Source of the DNA: Arenicella xantha
GTDB lineage: Bacteria; Pseudomonadota; Gammaproteobacteria; Arenicellales; Arenicellaceae
DNA: 64,000 bases
Direction: 5' to 3'
NCBI RefSeq assembly: GCF_003315245.1
Contig: NZ_QNRT01000006.1
Coordinates: forward strand, 111,179 to 175,178
How positions within the stretch are numbered: the first letter of the stretch is position 1; each line of letters opens with the position of its first letter. Under the pieces are notes generated by a model that worked only from the letters and a program-made list of their open reading frames with translations, had not been told where the DNA came from and did not search any database. The position numbers were made by a program, and so were the translations under genes. Below, piece after piece: positions 36,760 through 46,728 of the stretch.

Positions 36760-38262
36760 CTAAACTGGCGTGGTGCGCCCTTCTGCCCACATACGCAGAC
36801 CCTGCACTGATTCTCGCATTAACACCGACAATGGCTTAGTTTGGTTGGCCAATGCCAGCAACACTTCCAACGACACCGGCGCGCGCTGCTCTATAAGCTG
36901 GTACATTGCCGACACAACCAACTGCTCCAACTCTGCTCCGGAAAAGCCATCAGTTGCCTCAGCCAGTGCTTCTATATTTTGCAAATCCAAGGTTTGATCG
37001 CGTCTTTGCAGGTGCAATGTGAGTATCGCCACACGCTCCTCAAGCACCGGTAGATCTACAAAAAACACTTCATCAAAGCGCCCCTTGCGCATGACCTCTG
37101 GCGGAAGTTGATCGACATTGTTCGCTGTCGCTACCACAAACACGGAGGTCTTCTTCTCTGCCAACCAAGTAAGAAACGTGGCCAATAGTCGACGTGAAAT
37201 ATCATCCGAAACAGACTGCGCAGACAGGCCCTTTTCAATTTCATCAATCCAAAGAACACACGGCGACATGGTATCGGCGGTTGCTAACGCAGCTCGAAAA
37301 TTGGCTTCGGTCTGGCCAACGTACTGATTGTAAATACGACCAAAATCCAGATGCAATAAAGGCAATTGCCATGCACCAGCAACCGCTTTGGCCGCAAGAC
37401 TCTTTCCGCATCCTTGCACACCAATCAATAAAACGCCTTTTGGTATATCCCCAGTCGGTAAAGCCACCTCACCAACAAACACCTTTTCACGTAGTGATAA
37501 CCACTGCTTGAATCCATTAAACCCGGCAATTTCCGCCAAATTCGGGTGATCCAACTGCAAGGAAAGCACGCTATTTTGATTGAGCAAGTCGAACTTTGCT
37601 TGCGTTACCTCGTTAACATCAGACGAGTCCAGAACTCCATCATTCCAAATCGCTCGATGAGCCATTTTTTCGGCCTCAGCCAGTGGAATGCCTTGCAAGG
37701 CATCAAGCAACTTTCCAACTACCGCACGACTCTCCATTTTCAGTGACTTACGCTGCGACTCAGCCCACTCATCAGCCAAGCGAGTAATCAGTGATCGCAA
37801 AGCCGACTTACTCGGTAGCGGCAGGGTAAACTTGCTCGCATAGGGCGCAAGGTCATCCGGTAATTTCACTTTTTGCGACAACAAAATCAGCGTATGTTGA
37901 GGGCAATTTAATACCGTATCTTTGATATGCCGAATAGCAACAGGCTCGTGCAGGTAATGGTGAAAATCAATTAATATGTATACACCAGCCTGATGGGTAC
38001 TTTGTATTTGACCAAACAGTTGATTGACATCTTTGTTTACCGTTTGCGCCACATAGCCGTCTGCTAAGCGTAATAAGCCTTGCGTAACAGTCCATTGAAA
38101 ATACGCTTTCGAAGCACCGTCAGACAGACGACGAAAGCCCGTCATCATGCTGGCCTCTCGCTCCGTCTCCACCACGATCAATCGCCGACCCGCGTCAATC
38201 AGTAACTCCAAATCATGCATTGATTCCAATCGAGTCTCTCCAAAGCTCATTTTGTTAGACAT
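36760..38262 (-). CDS. AAA+ ATPase, Ycf46-like
   Basis: About 500 residues from the Met at 38262; a GTG at 38313 or Met at 38250 are alternatives, none with a clear ribosome-binding site. The N-terminal part is a degenerate ATPase-like region (LLIDAGRRLIVVETEREA, YILIDFHHYLHEP). The C-terminal AAA+ module has Walker A LLIGVQGCGKSLAAKAVA, Walker B CVLWIDEIEKGL, sensor-1 VVATANNVDQLP, the arginine-finger region RKGRFDEVFFV and sensor-2 FSGAELEQLV. This layout matches the Ycf46/AAA family of plastids, cyanobacteria and proteobacteria. The role is unknown; it is likely cytoplasmic and acts on a protein substrate. Confidence 0.83.
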   Translation of the reverse strand: MSNKMSFGETRLESMHDLELLIDAGRRLIVVETEREASMMTGFRRLSDGASKAYFQWTVTQGLLRLADGYVAQTVNKDVNQLFGQIQSTHQAGVYILIDFHHYLHEPVAIRHIKDTVLNCPQHTLILLSQKVKLPDDLAPYASKFTLPLPSKSALRSLITRLADEWAESQRKSLKMESRAVVGKLLDALQGIPLAEAEKMAHRAIWNDGVLDSSDVNEVTQAKFDLLNQNSVLSLQLDHPNLAEIAGFNGFKQWLSLREKVFVGEVALPTGDIPKGVLLIGVQGCGKSLAAKAVAGAWQLPLLHLDFGRIYNQYVGQTEANFRAALATADTMSPCVLWIDEIEKGLSAQSVSDDISRRLLATFLTWLAEKKTSVFVVATANNVDQLPPEVMRKGRFDEVFFVDLPVLEERVAILTLHLQRRDQTLDLQNIEALAEATDGFSGAELEQLVVSAMYQLIEQRAPVSLEVLLALANQTKPLSVLMRESVQGLRMWAEGRTTPV

Positions 38263-38396
38263 TAGACCAAAAAATGCCGGAATAGCACCAAGCACTTGGT
38301 CAGATTTAAGCACGTATGTTTTAAATCTAAAGCCTTATGGTACTATACTACGTCTAATAAAATCGGTGCGCGAGTGATTCGCCATACAACCGAATA

Positions 38397-40199
38397 ATGC
38401 CCCTAAATCAGCCTGATTCAAAGCCAACCACTATGCCGTCCAAACCATCTAGATCAGAAATTGAATCGGCGCTATCGGGTCAAAATGAGCGACGTAAGCG
38501 CGCCACTAAAAAGTCGGCTTCGCCTGAGCTTGAACTCGACTCAACGCCCCGGCGCAGACAAGTAATCGGTGGTGATTTGACCGGCGTTGCTGGCCGACCA
38601 AAACCCAGCATCTTAAGCCGATGCGCCGACCTAGGACTGCCCTATTGGATTGGCGTCGCATTAGTCGCTTTAATCTTACTCGCATTCTTCTGGCCCAAGT
38701 CTGGCGACTCAACGCGTGAAGTTATTCAAGCCCAAGCGCTGACCCAAGAAGCATTAATAAGCAACATCGAGCCGATTCCAGGCTCAGAACAACCCGTTGT
38801 TGCCGAAAACCCTGTGTTTACCCGTGACAGCGATGCCGACAGAGCCGAAGCATTTCGTGAGCAAGAGTCCGAAGACCGACAAATTCGTAGTTTAATCAAA
38901 AAGGCCGAAGCACATATCGCCAAAGGCGAGTATACCGAGCCCAAACAAGGTAACGCAGCGCAAAGCTATTTAGCCGCGCTGGCGATCAATCCGACTAACA
39001 GCGAAGCTAAAAGCGGTTTAAATGATTTGAGTGATCGTTTTCTTACCGCCGGATTCGGAGCGCTCGAAAACGACAACGAAGCATTGGCCAAAGCGTCTTT
39101 AGCACGTTTGAAAAAAATTGACGGATCATCCGAACAAACCAGTGAGCTGAGCGATGCCATTGATGGCTGGCAATCACAAAAGAAAATTGAAGAACTCCTC
39201 TCTAAGGCAAACACCGCCTTCGAAGCGGAAGCGCTGATTTTACCGGCCAGAAAAAATGCACTGTATTATTATCGAGAGGCATTAGCGGTAGACGAATCAA
39301 ATCAGGCAGCACTGGCTGGCATTCAAGATATTGCCGACCTGTATATCGCACGCGCCAATGCCGCGGTTGTCGAAGGAAAATATCAAGCGGCCGCGGCTCA
39401 CCTTGCAACGGTAAGTGTGATTGACCCCAACCACGCCTCAATCCAATTAATTGAAGCGATGTTGGAAAATGCGACTCCAATAGCCGCCCAAATACCGCCC
39501 GATAACACCGACCCTTATCCAGTCAAAGCGGACGAGACTCCAGCACCGAGCAACGAATCCACCGATTCGACCATCGCTTCTGACACAAATACCAGCACTA
39601 ACGCAACTGAACCGCCCGTTCAAGACATTGATATTGATACCCCGCTAACGATCCCTGCCACGCAGCCAAGCGGTGAGAAAACTCCGCCACGGCTAGCAAG
39701 CGAGCAAGCGGACTTTGACCGCCAATACCTCAAACAAGGACTCGAAGCCTATTACAAAGGTGAGTACGATACCGCCGCCGCGCTACTCCAACCACTGGCT
39801 GACAAGGGGATCGCACGAGCGCAGTTCCGCTTAGCCTATATGCATTACCTCGGACGAGGCTTCACGGCCAACCGACAAGAAGCCGACCGCATGATTCGCG
39901 CCGCACTGCCGGCGATCCGCAAGTTTGCCGAAGAAGGTCGAGCTTGGGCTCAATCTGACCTTGGCAGTCTCTACGAAGATGGTTTGGTGTTGGCGCGTGA
40001 TTTTGCTGAAGCCGTTTATTGGTACCGCTCAGCAGCAGAACAAGGCTACCCAGGAGCGCAGACCAATTTGGGCATGATGTATGTTCGAGGCCGAGGAGTC
40101 ACCACTAGCCGCCGCACCGCAATCGAATGGTTCCAGCGCGCGGCTAAGCAAGGTGACAGTGTTGCAAAAAATAATCTCGAAGCTCTGGGCGTAAATTAA
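38397..40199 (+). CDS. Membrane-anchored Sel1/TPR repeat protein
   Basis: 600 residues. A basic, Ser/Lys-rich cytoplasmic N-terminus of about 80 residues is followed by one transmembrane helix (IGVALVALILLAFFW). A TPR-like helical region (residues about 150-350) and an acidic Pro/Thr/Ser-rich linker come next. At least three Sel1-type repeats follow at the C-terminus (AQFRLAYMHYLGRGF; AQSDLGSLYEDGL; AQTNLGMMYVRGRGV). It probably scaffolds protein assemblies on the periplasmic side. It is divergent from the Ycf46-like ATPase. No specific partner can be named. Confidence 0.78.
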   Translation: MPLNQPDSKPTTMPSKPSRSEIESALSGQNERRKRATKKSASPELELDSTPRRRQVIGGDLTGVAGRPKPSILSRCADLGLPYWIGVALVALILLAFFWPKSGDSTREVIQAQALTQEALISNIEPIPGSEQPVVAENPVFTRDSDADRAEAFREQESEDRQIRSLIKKAEAHIAKGEYTEPKQGNAAQSYLAALAINPTNSEAKSGLNDLSDRFLTAGFGALENDNEALAKASLARLKKIDGSSEQTSELSDAIDGWQSQKKIEELLSKANTAFEAEALILPARKNALYYYREALAVDESNQAALAGIQDIADLYIARANAAVVEGKYQAAAAHLATVSVIDPNHASIQLIEAMLENATPIAAQIPPDNTDPYPVKADETPAPSNESTDSTIASDTNTSTNATEPPVQDIDIDTPLTIPATQPSGEKTPPRLASEQADFDRQYLKQGLEAYYKGEYDTAAALLQPLADKGIARAQFRLAYMHYLGRGFTANRQEADRMIRAALPAIRKFAEEGRAWAQSDLGSLYEDGLVLARDFAEAVYWYRSAAEQGYPGAQTNLGMMYVRGRGVTTSRRTAIEWFQRAAKQGDSVAKNNLEALGVN

Positions 40200-40215
40200 G
40201 CCGGTTATACATTCA

Positions 40216-40279
40216 GCCCAGATCGTTGATCTGGATTCAGCCTTTCGTTACTAGCTTGTCAACGAAAGGCAATCTGGGC
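40216..40279. terminator. Nested palindrome between convergent genes, possible bidirectional terminator
   Basis: Outer arms gcccagat (40216-40223) and atctgggc (40272-40279) enclose an inner hairpin with arms gcctttcgtt and aacgaaaggc (40240-40270). An alternative small hairpin cagatcgttgatctg is also possible. It lies exactly between the converging Sel1 and PPK2 genes. There is no long T-tract. Confidence 0.4.
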
Positions 40280-40285
40280 CACGCC

Positions 40286-41098
40286 TTAACTAATTGAATC
40301 GACGGTATACACTGTTGGATCAAAATCCGGTTCAGGATATTGTGGGTCCATTGCCTTAAGCGTATCTCGCAGCACGCTGGCGATCATCACGTCGCGATAT
40401 TTTCGGTTCTCCGCGGGCACAATATACCAAGGCGCCTCGTCACTTGAGCACCGACCTATTGCTGATTCAAAGGCGTGCATGTAGTCAGACCATTTAGCCC
40501 GCTCATCCAAATCGCCTGGATTAAATTTCCAGTGTTTATCGGGGTTTTCTAAACGGCGTTGGAAACGTTCGAGCTGATAATCTTTCGATATATTCAACAT
40601 GAATTTAACCACTTTGGTGCCGCGATCAGCTAATAAACGTTCAAAATTATTAATGTGGTCATAACGCCGCTCTATAGTCTCAGCATCAGCCCATTGATGC
40701 ACTTTGACAATCAGCACATCTTCATAATGTGACCGATTAAACATAGTCATTTCACCTGATTTAGGGGCCGCCGCATGGATGCGCCAAAGAAAGTCGTGGC
40801 CGGCCTCCAAGGTGCTTGGTTTTTTAAAACTCTTAACATGACAACCGTGCGCACTCAGTGCCGAGGTTAGTTTGCCAATAGAGCTATCTTTACCGGCCGC
40901 ATCCATAGCCTGAAACACCACCAACAATGATTGTTTGTTTTCAGCGTAAAGTCGCTCCTGCCATTCAGCAAGCTCTAACCATAACTCTTCTCGAAGCTCT
41001 TTTAAGTCGTCGTCTTTGACACCACCGTCATAGTCGGTTGGGAGCTTGGCAAGTTCAAAAGAAGTAGGTGTCGCTACGCGAAACTGATCGAAATCCAT
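40286..41098 (-). CDS. ppk2: Polyphosphate kinase 2 family protein
   Basis: 270 residues, single-domain PPK2. Walker A is VVFQAMDAAGKDSSIGKL, the region TMFNRSHYEDVLIVKVHQ holds the Walker B/substrate-binding residues, and the lid region is IERRYDHINNFERLLADRG. The enzyme transfers phosphate between polyphosphate and nucleotides, usually making ADP or ATP from AMP or ADP. The short form and HYEDVL motif resemble PPK2 class III, but class cannot be settled by eye. It is divergent from the ccm operon. Confidence 0.9.
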   Translation of the reverse strand: MDFDQFRVATPTSFELAKLPTDYDGGVKDDDLKELREELWLELAEWQERLYAENKQSLLVVFQAMDAAGKDSSIGKLTSALSAHGCHVKSFKKPSTLEAGHDFLWRIHAAAPKSGEMTMFNRSHYEDVLIVKVHQWADAETIERRYDHINNFERLLADRGTKVVKFMLNISKDYQLERFQRRLENPDKHWKFNPGDLDERAKWSDYMHAFESAIGRCSSDEAPWYIVPAENRKYRDVMIASVLRDTLKAMDPQYPEPDFDPTVYTVDSIS

Positions 41099-41235
41099 AG
41101 AGTGAGTCTCAGTGAGTAATTAGCAAGACAGAGTTTGTCTTGAGTTGCGGTTAAAGGGGATGCAAGTACCCCATGGTATTGGTAAACTGCCTGCTTTGCA
41201 AAACCAACCTATTCGACACGGAACTTCCTGCGAAA

Positions 41236-41865
41236 ATGCTTGAAACCACAACTTTGTTGGTTGAACGATTACGTTGCGTGCGGGGCGAACGTGAGCTGTT
41301 CTCAGACTTAACTTTCTCAGTGAATGCTGGTATGTGTTTACACGTACTCGGCGCTAACGGAAGCGGCAAGTCCAGCTTATTGAGAATTCTGTGTGGTTTG
41401 CGACGCGCTGACGAAGGCGAAGTCTATTGGCAAGACCAACCAATTGTGGGCAACACCGAGTTTCTCGCTACCTCCGGCTTCATCGGGCATACCGATGGCT
41501 TAAAGAGCGAATTAACCGCTATTGAAAACCTTCGTTGGTATCAGCATCTGGCCAATCAAAAAGGCGAAGACGAACTGGATGACTGCCTCGAAAAACTTGG
41601 CATTCTGCGCTGTGCAGACTTAGTCACTGGGCAATTATCGTTTGGCCAGCGACGACGACTCGCATTTGCGCGCTTATTGCTTGCTCCCCAGAAGTTGTGG
41701 ATCCTAGATGAACCATTTACCGGCATTGACGTGAACGGCCGCAAGACCATCGAATCGCTCTGTGTGGCGCACCTACAGGCTGGTGGATCCATCATAATGA
41801 CTCATCATCAAAGCCTTGAAGGCGGCGCCTTGAGTGCTTATCGCACCGAGCTGAATCTACATTAA
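41236..41865 (+). CDS. ccmA: Haem/cytochrome c maturation ABC transporter ATP-binding protein CcmA
   Basis: 209 residues from the ATG at 41236, matching the usual CcmA length; an upstream ATG at 41173 would add 21 residues without family support. Walker A is VLGANGSGKSSLLRIL, the signature is LSFGQRRRLAFARLL and Walker B is KLWILDEPFTGID. With CcmB, C and D it drives release of holo-CcmE from the inner membrane. It is the first gene of a nine-gene ccmABCDEFGHI operon. Confidence 0.92.
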   Translation: MLETTTLLVERLRCVRGERELFSDLTFSVNAGMCLHVLGANGSGKSSLLRILCGLRRADEGEVYWQDQPIVGNTEFLATSGFIGHTDGLKSELTAIENLRWYQHLANQKGEDELDDCLEKLGILRCADLVTGQLSFGQRRRLAFARLLLAPQKLWILDEPFTGIDVNGRKTIESLCVAHLQAGGSIIMTHHQSLEGGALSAYRTELNLH

Positions 41866-42530
41866 TGAGCACACTCTCACTATATTTTTTACGCGAATGG
41901 AAACTGATGTTTCGCAACACCAGTTCGCTAATTCAGCCACTTGTATTCTTTGTTATTATCGCCTTACTATTCCCGTTCAGCCTACCTGCTGAGTCTGCCC
42001 TACTACAAAAAATTGGCGGTGGTGTTATTTGGGTATCGGCGGTACTTGCGACGCTGTTAAGCCTTGAAAGCATGTTCTATACCGACTACATCGACGGTTC
42101 TCTAGAGCAAGCGTTAATCCATCCCCGCTCAGTAACTCTAGCAATGCTCGGCAAGGTTTTGGCTCAATGGACCGGCACAGGCTTGATATTGTCGTGCTTT
42201 TCGCCATTACTCTGCCTGACTTTCAATATACCTAGCAGCCAAATTTGGGTATTATTCGCAAGCTTAATATTGGGGACTCCCAGTCTTACTTTGATTGGTG
42301 CAATTGGTGCCGCATTAACGGTTACCTTACGCAGAGGCGGAGTGTTGATCGCCATCATCATCTTACCGCTGTATATTCCCATCTTAATTTTTGGCGCAGG
42401 CACGTTAACCCAAGCTGCGCAGGGATTACCGATTGCCGGCCAGCTGTATGCACTTGCAGCGATCTTGGCATTAGCATTAACGCTCGCACCGTTTGCCATA
42501 GCTGGCGCGCTACGAGTCACAATCGAATAA
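41865..42530 (+). CDS. ccmB: Haem exporter membrane protein CcmB
   Basis: 221 residues, six membrane helices. Features of CcmB include the N-terminal LREWKLMFRNTSSLIQPLVFF, YTDYIDGSLEQ and GAIGAALTVTLRRGGVLIAI segments. It overlaps the ccmA stop by one base and is the membrane half of the CcmAB ATPase complex. Confidence 0.93.
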   Translation: MSTLSLYFLREWKLMFRNTSSLIQPLVFFVIIALLFPFSLPAESALLQKIGGGVIWVSAVLATLLSLESMFYTDYIDGSLEQALIHPRSVTLAMLGKVLAQWTGTGLILSCFSPLLCLTFNIPSSQIWVLFASLILGTPSLTLIGAIGAALTVTLRRGGVLIAIIILPLYIPILIFGAGTLTQAAQGLPIAGQLYALAAILALALTLAPFAIAGALRVTIE

Positions 42531-42542
42531 CAACAGGCTACT

Positions 42543-43340
42543 GTGATTCTATTTATTGGATTTTTTAATACTGTTTGGGACGCTTTAGGGCGGTTCTATC
42601 ATCGCTTGGGTTCACCGCGCGAATTCTATAAGATCAGCAACGTGGTAACGCCAATATTTGGCATCTTATTTTTATCGTTGTCATTAGTGGGCGCATATTA
42701 CGGCTTATTCGTCGCCCCAGCGGACTACCAACAAGGCGATAGCTTTCGAATTCTTTACGTGCACGTGCCGGTAGCCTGGATGTCACTGTTCGTCTACGTC
42801 ACAATGGCGGTTGCCGCGGCTATTGGCCTAATTTGGCGCATCAAAATGGCATTCGTGGTCACCATTTGCTCAGCGCCGATTGGCGCAGCTTTTACCGCGC
42901 TGGCCCTATTGACTGGCTCAATCTGGGGCAAACCCATATGGGGAACATGGTGGGTTTGGGATGCACGACTAACCTCAGAATTGATTCTATTTTTTCTTTA
43001 TCTCGGCATCATGGCGACCTACTACGCGTTTGAAGAACGTAAAACTGCGGAGAAAGCCGCGGCATTGGTCTCGGTAGTAGGCGTTGTTATCGTGCCCATC
43101 ATCCACTATTCGGTAGAATGGTGGAGCAGCTTGCATCAAGGCGTTACGGTGTTCGCTAAAGGTGGCCCGAAAATGCCAGCATCAATGTTATTTCCTTTAG
43201 CGATGATGGCACTTGGCTTTATGTTTTATTATGGATATGCGCTATTTCTAAGCATGCGACACACCGTATTGAAAAATGAGCAATCAAGCCGCTGGGTCAA
43301 AGAGCTAGCACAAAACGCTGAGCAAGCAACTCATTCCTGA
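42543..43340 (+). CDS. ccmC: Haem lyase/exporter component CcmC
   Basis: 265 residues with a GTG start, about 20 longer than the E. coli protein, mostly at the N-terminus. Six membrane helices carry the WWD haem-handling motif (WGTWWVWDARLTSELILF) and flanking His residues (LYVHVPVAW; IIHYSVEWWSS). It loads haem onto CcmE in the periplasm. Confidence 0.93.
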   Translation: MILFIGFFNTVWDALGRFYHRLGSPREFYKISNVVTPIFGILFLSLSLVGAYYGLFVAPADYQQGDSFRILYVHVPVAWMSLFVYVTMAVAAAIGLIWRIKMAFVVTICSAPIGAAFTALALLTGSIWGKPIWGTWWVWDARLTSELILFFLYLGIMATYYAFEERKTAEKAAALVSVVGVVIVPIIHYSVEWWSSLHQGVTVFAKGGPKMPASMLFPLAMMALGFMFYYGYALFLSMRHTVLKNEQSSRWVKELAQNAEQATHS

Positions 43341-43377
43341 ACAACTAATTCGTGAACAACTAACTCCAAAGCAAACA

Positions 43378-43566
43378 ATGAACTGGACAGAATTTTTTCA
43401 TATGGGCGGCTATGCGTTTGAGGTGTGGGTCTCTTGGGGCCTAACTGGCGCAGTTTTATTATGGTTTGTAATTTCGCCCAAGTTAAAGCACCGTCAAGTT
43501 ATTAAGTCCGTGCATAGACAAACGCTACGAGAGCGTCGTATTAGTCAATCTGAAGATCAGTTATGA
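43378..43566 (+). CDS. ccmD: Haem exporter small subunit CcmD
   Basis: 62 residues: FFHMGGYAFEVWVSWGL, one membrane helix, then a basic tail, as is typical for CcmD. It links CcmE to the CcmABC complex. Confidence 0.88.
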   Translation: MNWTEFFHMGGYAFEVWVSWGLTGAVLLWFVISPKLKHRQVIKSVHRQTLRERRISQSEDQL

Positions 43567-43646
43567 TTGCGCACACGCCCTACCATTAGCAATGCCACAT
43601 CCAATTCGAGCATCCACCTACTAAACAATTTAATTAGCGTGTATTT

Positions 43647-44111
43647 ATGAGTCCGTCACAACGTAAACGTTTAGGCATCATCTTTTTAGTCCTCGCTGGC
43701 GTCGCCATATCTGCCGCGCTAGCTATTATGGCGATGCAAAGTAGTTTTGAGTATTTCAAGACACCATCGGAAATTAACACCGAAGGATTTGAAAAGAATC
43801 AGACCTACAAAATCGCCGGCATTGTTCGTAAAGGGTCGTTACAACGACTTGACGACGGCATTACTCAGCGCTTTCGAGTCACCGATTGTGAGCAAGATGT
43901 CGTCATCCAATATACCGGCTTGCTCCCTGATTTGTTCAGAGAAGGCCAAGCTATTGTTAGTGTTGGCAAATTCACTGATGAACCCGCATTAATCGCGTCT
44001 CAGGTGCTGGCTAAACATGACGAAAATTATGTTCCAAATGAAGCGGCTGATGCCGTTATGCTGCAACAAGCCAATAAATGTGATCAGGCCGACGGCCCGA
44101 TTGACTACTGA
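43647..44111 (+). CDS. ccmE: Periplasmic haem chaperone CcmE
   Basis: 154 residues: one N-terminal membrane anchor, an OB-fold (YKIAGIVRKGSLQR; FRVTDCEQDVVIQYTGLLPDLFREGQ) and the covalent haem-binding His in VLAKHDENYVP. It carries haem from CcmC to CcmF. Confidence 0.93.
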   Translation: MSPSQRKRLGIIFLVLAGVAISAALAIMAMQSSFEYFKTPSEINTEGFEKNQTYKIAGIVRKGSLQRLDDGITQRFRVTDCEQDVVIQYTGLLPDLFREGQAIVSVGKFTDEPALIASQVLAKHDENYVPNEAADAVMLQQANKCDQADGPIDY

Positions 44112-44223
44112 TTCAAAAATTTAGACGGCATTGGCCTTTTAGACTGCCGCCGTTGTCGCCAATAATAGCGAGCTAACTAACAATGACCAACCTAACAATG
44201 ACCAACCCTAAGAGTATTAATCC

Positions 44224-46194
44224 ATGATTGGTGAACTAGGTAACTTCTGTCTGATCCTAGCGATGTTCATTTCGCTAGCACAAGGCATTATTCCATTAGC
44301 CGGCACCGCCAATAATCGCAATGGCTGGATGAATTTTGGTCGCTCCGCCGCTTACACCCAATGGTTACTTGTCGCTGGGTCTTACGCATTACTGACCTAC
44401 GCTTTCTACTTGAATGACTTTTCAATCGAGTACGTGGCACGCACCTCGAACTTACAACAGCCTGTTATGTATCGACTATCAGGCGTTTGGGGCGGTCATG
44501 AAGGATCACTGTTGTTATGGATACTCATGCTCAGCAGCTGGACCGCACTGGTTGCGCGCTTTAGCCGAGGGATCCCCCGCGACATGGTCGCTCGAGTGCT
44601 CGCTATATTAGGCTTAGTGAATGTTGGATTTATTAGCTTTACGCTGTTCACCTCAAATCCATTTAACCGCCTCTTTCCAGTTCCACTTGACGGGCAAGAG
44701 CTGAATCCCTTGCTGCAAGACCCCGGATTCCTGATTCATCCGCCAATGCTGTATATGGGATACGTCGGATTTAGCGTGGTGTTTGCCTTTGCAATCGCAG
44801 CCATGCTCAGTGGCAAACTCGACACCGCATGGGCACGCTGGTCACGACCGTGGACTACCGTAGCATGGTTATTTCTAACCATCGGTATCGTGCTCGGCAG
44901 TTGGTGGGCTTACTATGAACTAGGCTGGGGCGGCTGGTGGTTTTGGGATCCAGTAGAAAACGCATCGCTGATGCCGTGGCTAGTAGGCACAGCCCTAATG
45001 CACTCCTTAGCCGTGACCGAAAAGCGCGGAGCACTCAAGGCTTGGACCGTATTATTGGCCATCCTCGCGTTTTCACTGAGTTTGTTAGGTACATTCTTAG
45101 TACGTTCTGGTGTGTTGACCTCAGTGCATTCATTCGCAGCCGACCCAACTCGCGGGCTGTATATTCTATTATTCTTGTTAGCTGTCGTCGGCGGTTCGCT
45201 GTTGCTATATGCAATGCGTGCGCATCGTCTCAATAGCGATGTCCACTACGGGCTATTTTCCAAAGAGACCAGCCTACTACTCAACAATATCTTTTTGGTA
45301 GTGGCGGCATTTATGGTGCTGCTGGGTACGCTAGCACCGATTCTTATGGATGCCCTCGGCAAGAAAATCTCTGTCGGCGCGCCCTATTTTGATTTTTGGT
45401 TCGCTTTACTGACAATCCCGCTTGCCATCATTGTTGGAATCGGCTCAACCAGTCGCTGGAAGCGTGATGACATCGGTCGCTTTACTAAGAGCATCGTGAC
45501 TATTTTGGCGGTTAGCGCGCTGGTCAGCAGTTTGATCACTTGGAAGCTGAGCCTTGATAGCTTTTCTTGGGGCGCATTCGCCGGTGTCACACTCGCTGTT
45601 TGGGTCGCGCTTTGGGCGGTTCAAAGCATCGTTGAACGCCTCAAAAATCAACGCAATATTATCACCGGTTTGATTAAGATTCCCGCGTCGATTTGGGGCA
45701 TGAGCGTGGCACATTTTGGCATTGCGGTGATGGTTGTTGGTATAACCCACGTTAATAGCTACAGCGTTGAGAAAGACATTAAATTGGAGCCGGGGCAAAG
45801 TTACGAAATGGCTGGATACCAATTCCAATTTAACGGCGTCACTCAAGTTAGAGAGCGCAACTACGTGGCCAACGAGGGTCGTTTTGAAGTCACGACCACG
45901 TCCGGTAAACAATTTGAACTTAAGCCGCAAAAGCGCTTTTATTCATCCAGCAGCCCCATGACCGAGGCCGCTATCAACACCACTTTGACACGCGACGTCT
46001 ATATATCGTTAGGTGAACATTTAGGCGACGGCGTTTGGACCGTACGGCTATATCTACGTTCATTTGTCGCTTGCATTTGGCTGGGCGGGTTTATAATGGC
46101 TCTAGGTGGAATCATTGCCACGGCTGATCGTCGCTATCGACGGCCGATCAAAAAAGTAACTCCTCAGCAACTCGCTGACCTACCGGCGAACTAA
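44224..46194 (+). CDS. ccmF: Cytochrome c haem lyase subunit CcmF
   Basis: 656 residues with about 15 membrane helices. The WWD motif WGGWWFWDPVENASLMPWL and the conserved stretches GVWGGHEGSLLLW, DPGFLIHPPMLYMGY and GTFLVRSGVLTSVHSFA are present. It ligates haem to apocytochrome c together with CcmH and CcmI. Confidence 0.94.
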   Translation: MIGELGNFCLILAMFISLAQGIIPLAGTANNRNGWMNFGRSAAYTQWLLVAGSYALLTYAFYLNDFSIEYVARTSNLQQPVMYRLSGVWGGHEGSLLLWILMLSSWTALVARFSRGIPRDMVARVLAILGLVNVGFISFTLFTSNPFNRLFPVPLDGQELNPLLQDPGFLIHPPMLYMGYVGFSVVFAFAIAAMLSGKLDTAWARWSRPWTTVAWLFLTIGIVLGSWWAYYELGWGGWWFWDPVENASLMPWLVGTALMHSLAVTEKRGALKAWTVLLAILAFSLSLLGTFLVRSGVLTSVHSFAADPTRGLYILLFLLAVVGGSLLLYAMRAHRLNSDVHYGLFSKETSLLLNNIFLVVAAFMVLLGTLAPILMDALGKKISVGAPYFDFWFALLTIPLAIIVGIGSTSRWKRDDIGRFTKSIVTILAVSALVSSLITWKLSLDSFSWGAFAGVTLAVWVALWAVQSIVERLKNQRNIITGLIKIPASIWGMSVAHFGIAVMVVGITHVNSYSVEKDIKLEPGQSYEMAGYQFQFNGVTQVRERNYVANEGRFEVTTTSGKQFELKPQKRFYSSSSPMTEAAINTTLTRDVYISLGEHLGDGVWTVRLYLRSFVACIWLGGFIMALGGIIATADRRYRRPIKKVTPQQLADLPAN

Positions 46195-46197
46195 TTC

Positions 46198-46728
46198 ATG
46201 AATATGCGTTTTATAGGGCCGCTAGTCGTATTTATTGCAATCGCTGCATTGTTAGGTATTGGTCTTACCATGAACCCTCGCGACATACCGTCGACAATGC
46301 TAGACAAACCAGCACCGAACTTTAGTTTGCCGGTGCTAGCCAACCCTCAGCAGACATTTTCGCCGAGCGATCTCAAAGGGCAACGGTGGGTATTGAATGT
46401 GTGGGCTTCTTGGTGCGTGTCGTGTCGCTATGAACATCCCCTACTCAACCAGCTAGCCAGCAACGGTGCCACAATTGTCGGATTAAATTACAAAGATGAA
46501 CCAGACAAAGCGGCTCAATGGTTAGCTGAACGTGGCAATCCATACACCGTATCGCCGCTTGACCAACAAGGTCGTGCCGGTATCGAATGGGGCGTAATCG
46601 CAGTACCTGAGACCTTCATTATTGATGAAGCAGGTAACGTTATCTACAAACACACTGGGCCGATCACACCGGAGTTGGTGGCAAACGAATTCGTTCCTTT
46701 GTTAGGCCTGTCGGAGCGACAACCATAA
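46198..46728 (+). CDS. ccmG: Thiol:disulfide interchange protein CcmG/DsbE
   Basis: 176 residues: N-terminal membrane anchor, then a thioredoxin-like domain with the active site WASWCVSCRYEHP and the cis-Pro region VIAVPETFIID. It reduces the CXXCH cysteines of apocytochrome c or CcmH. It starts three bases after ccmF. Confidence 0.93.
   Translation: MNMRFIGPLVVFIAIAALLGIGLTMNPRDIPSTMLDKPAPNFSLPVLANPQQTFSPSDLKGQRWVLNVWASWCVSCRYEHPLLNQLASNGATIVGLNYKDEPDKAAQWLAERGNPYTVSPLDQQGRAGIEWGVIAVPETFIIDEAGNVIYKHTGPITPELVANEFVPLLGLSERQP

Noticed and set aside
41173..41235. ATG at 41173 as ccmA start
   Set aside because: It adds 21 residues not typical of CcmA. The start at 41236 gives the family's normal length.
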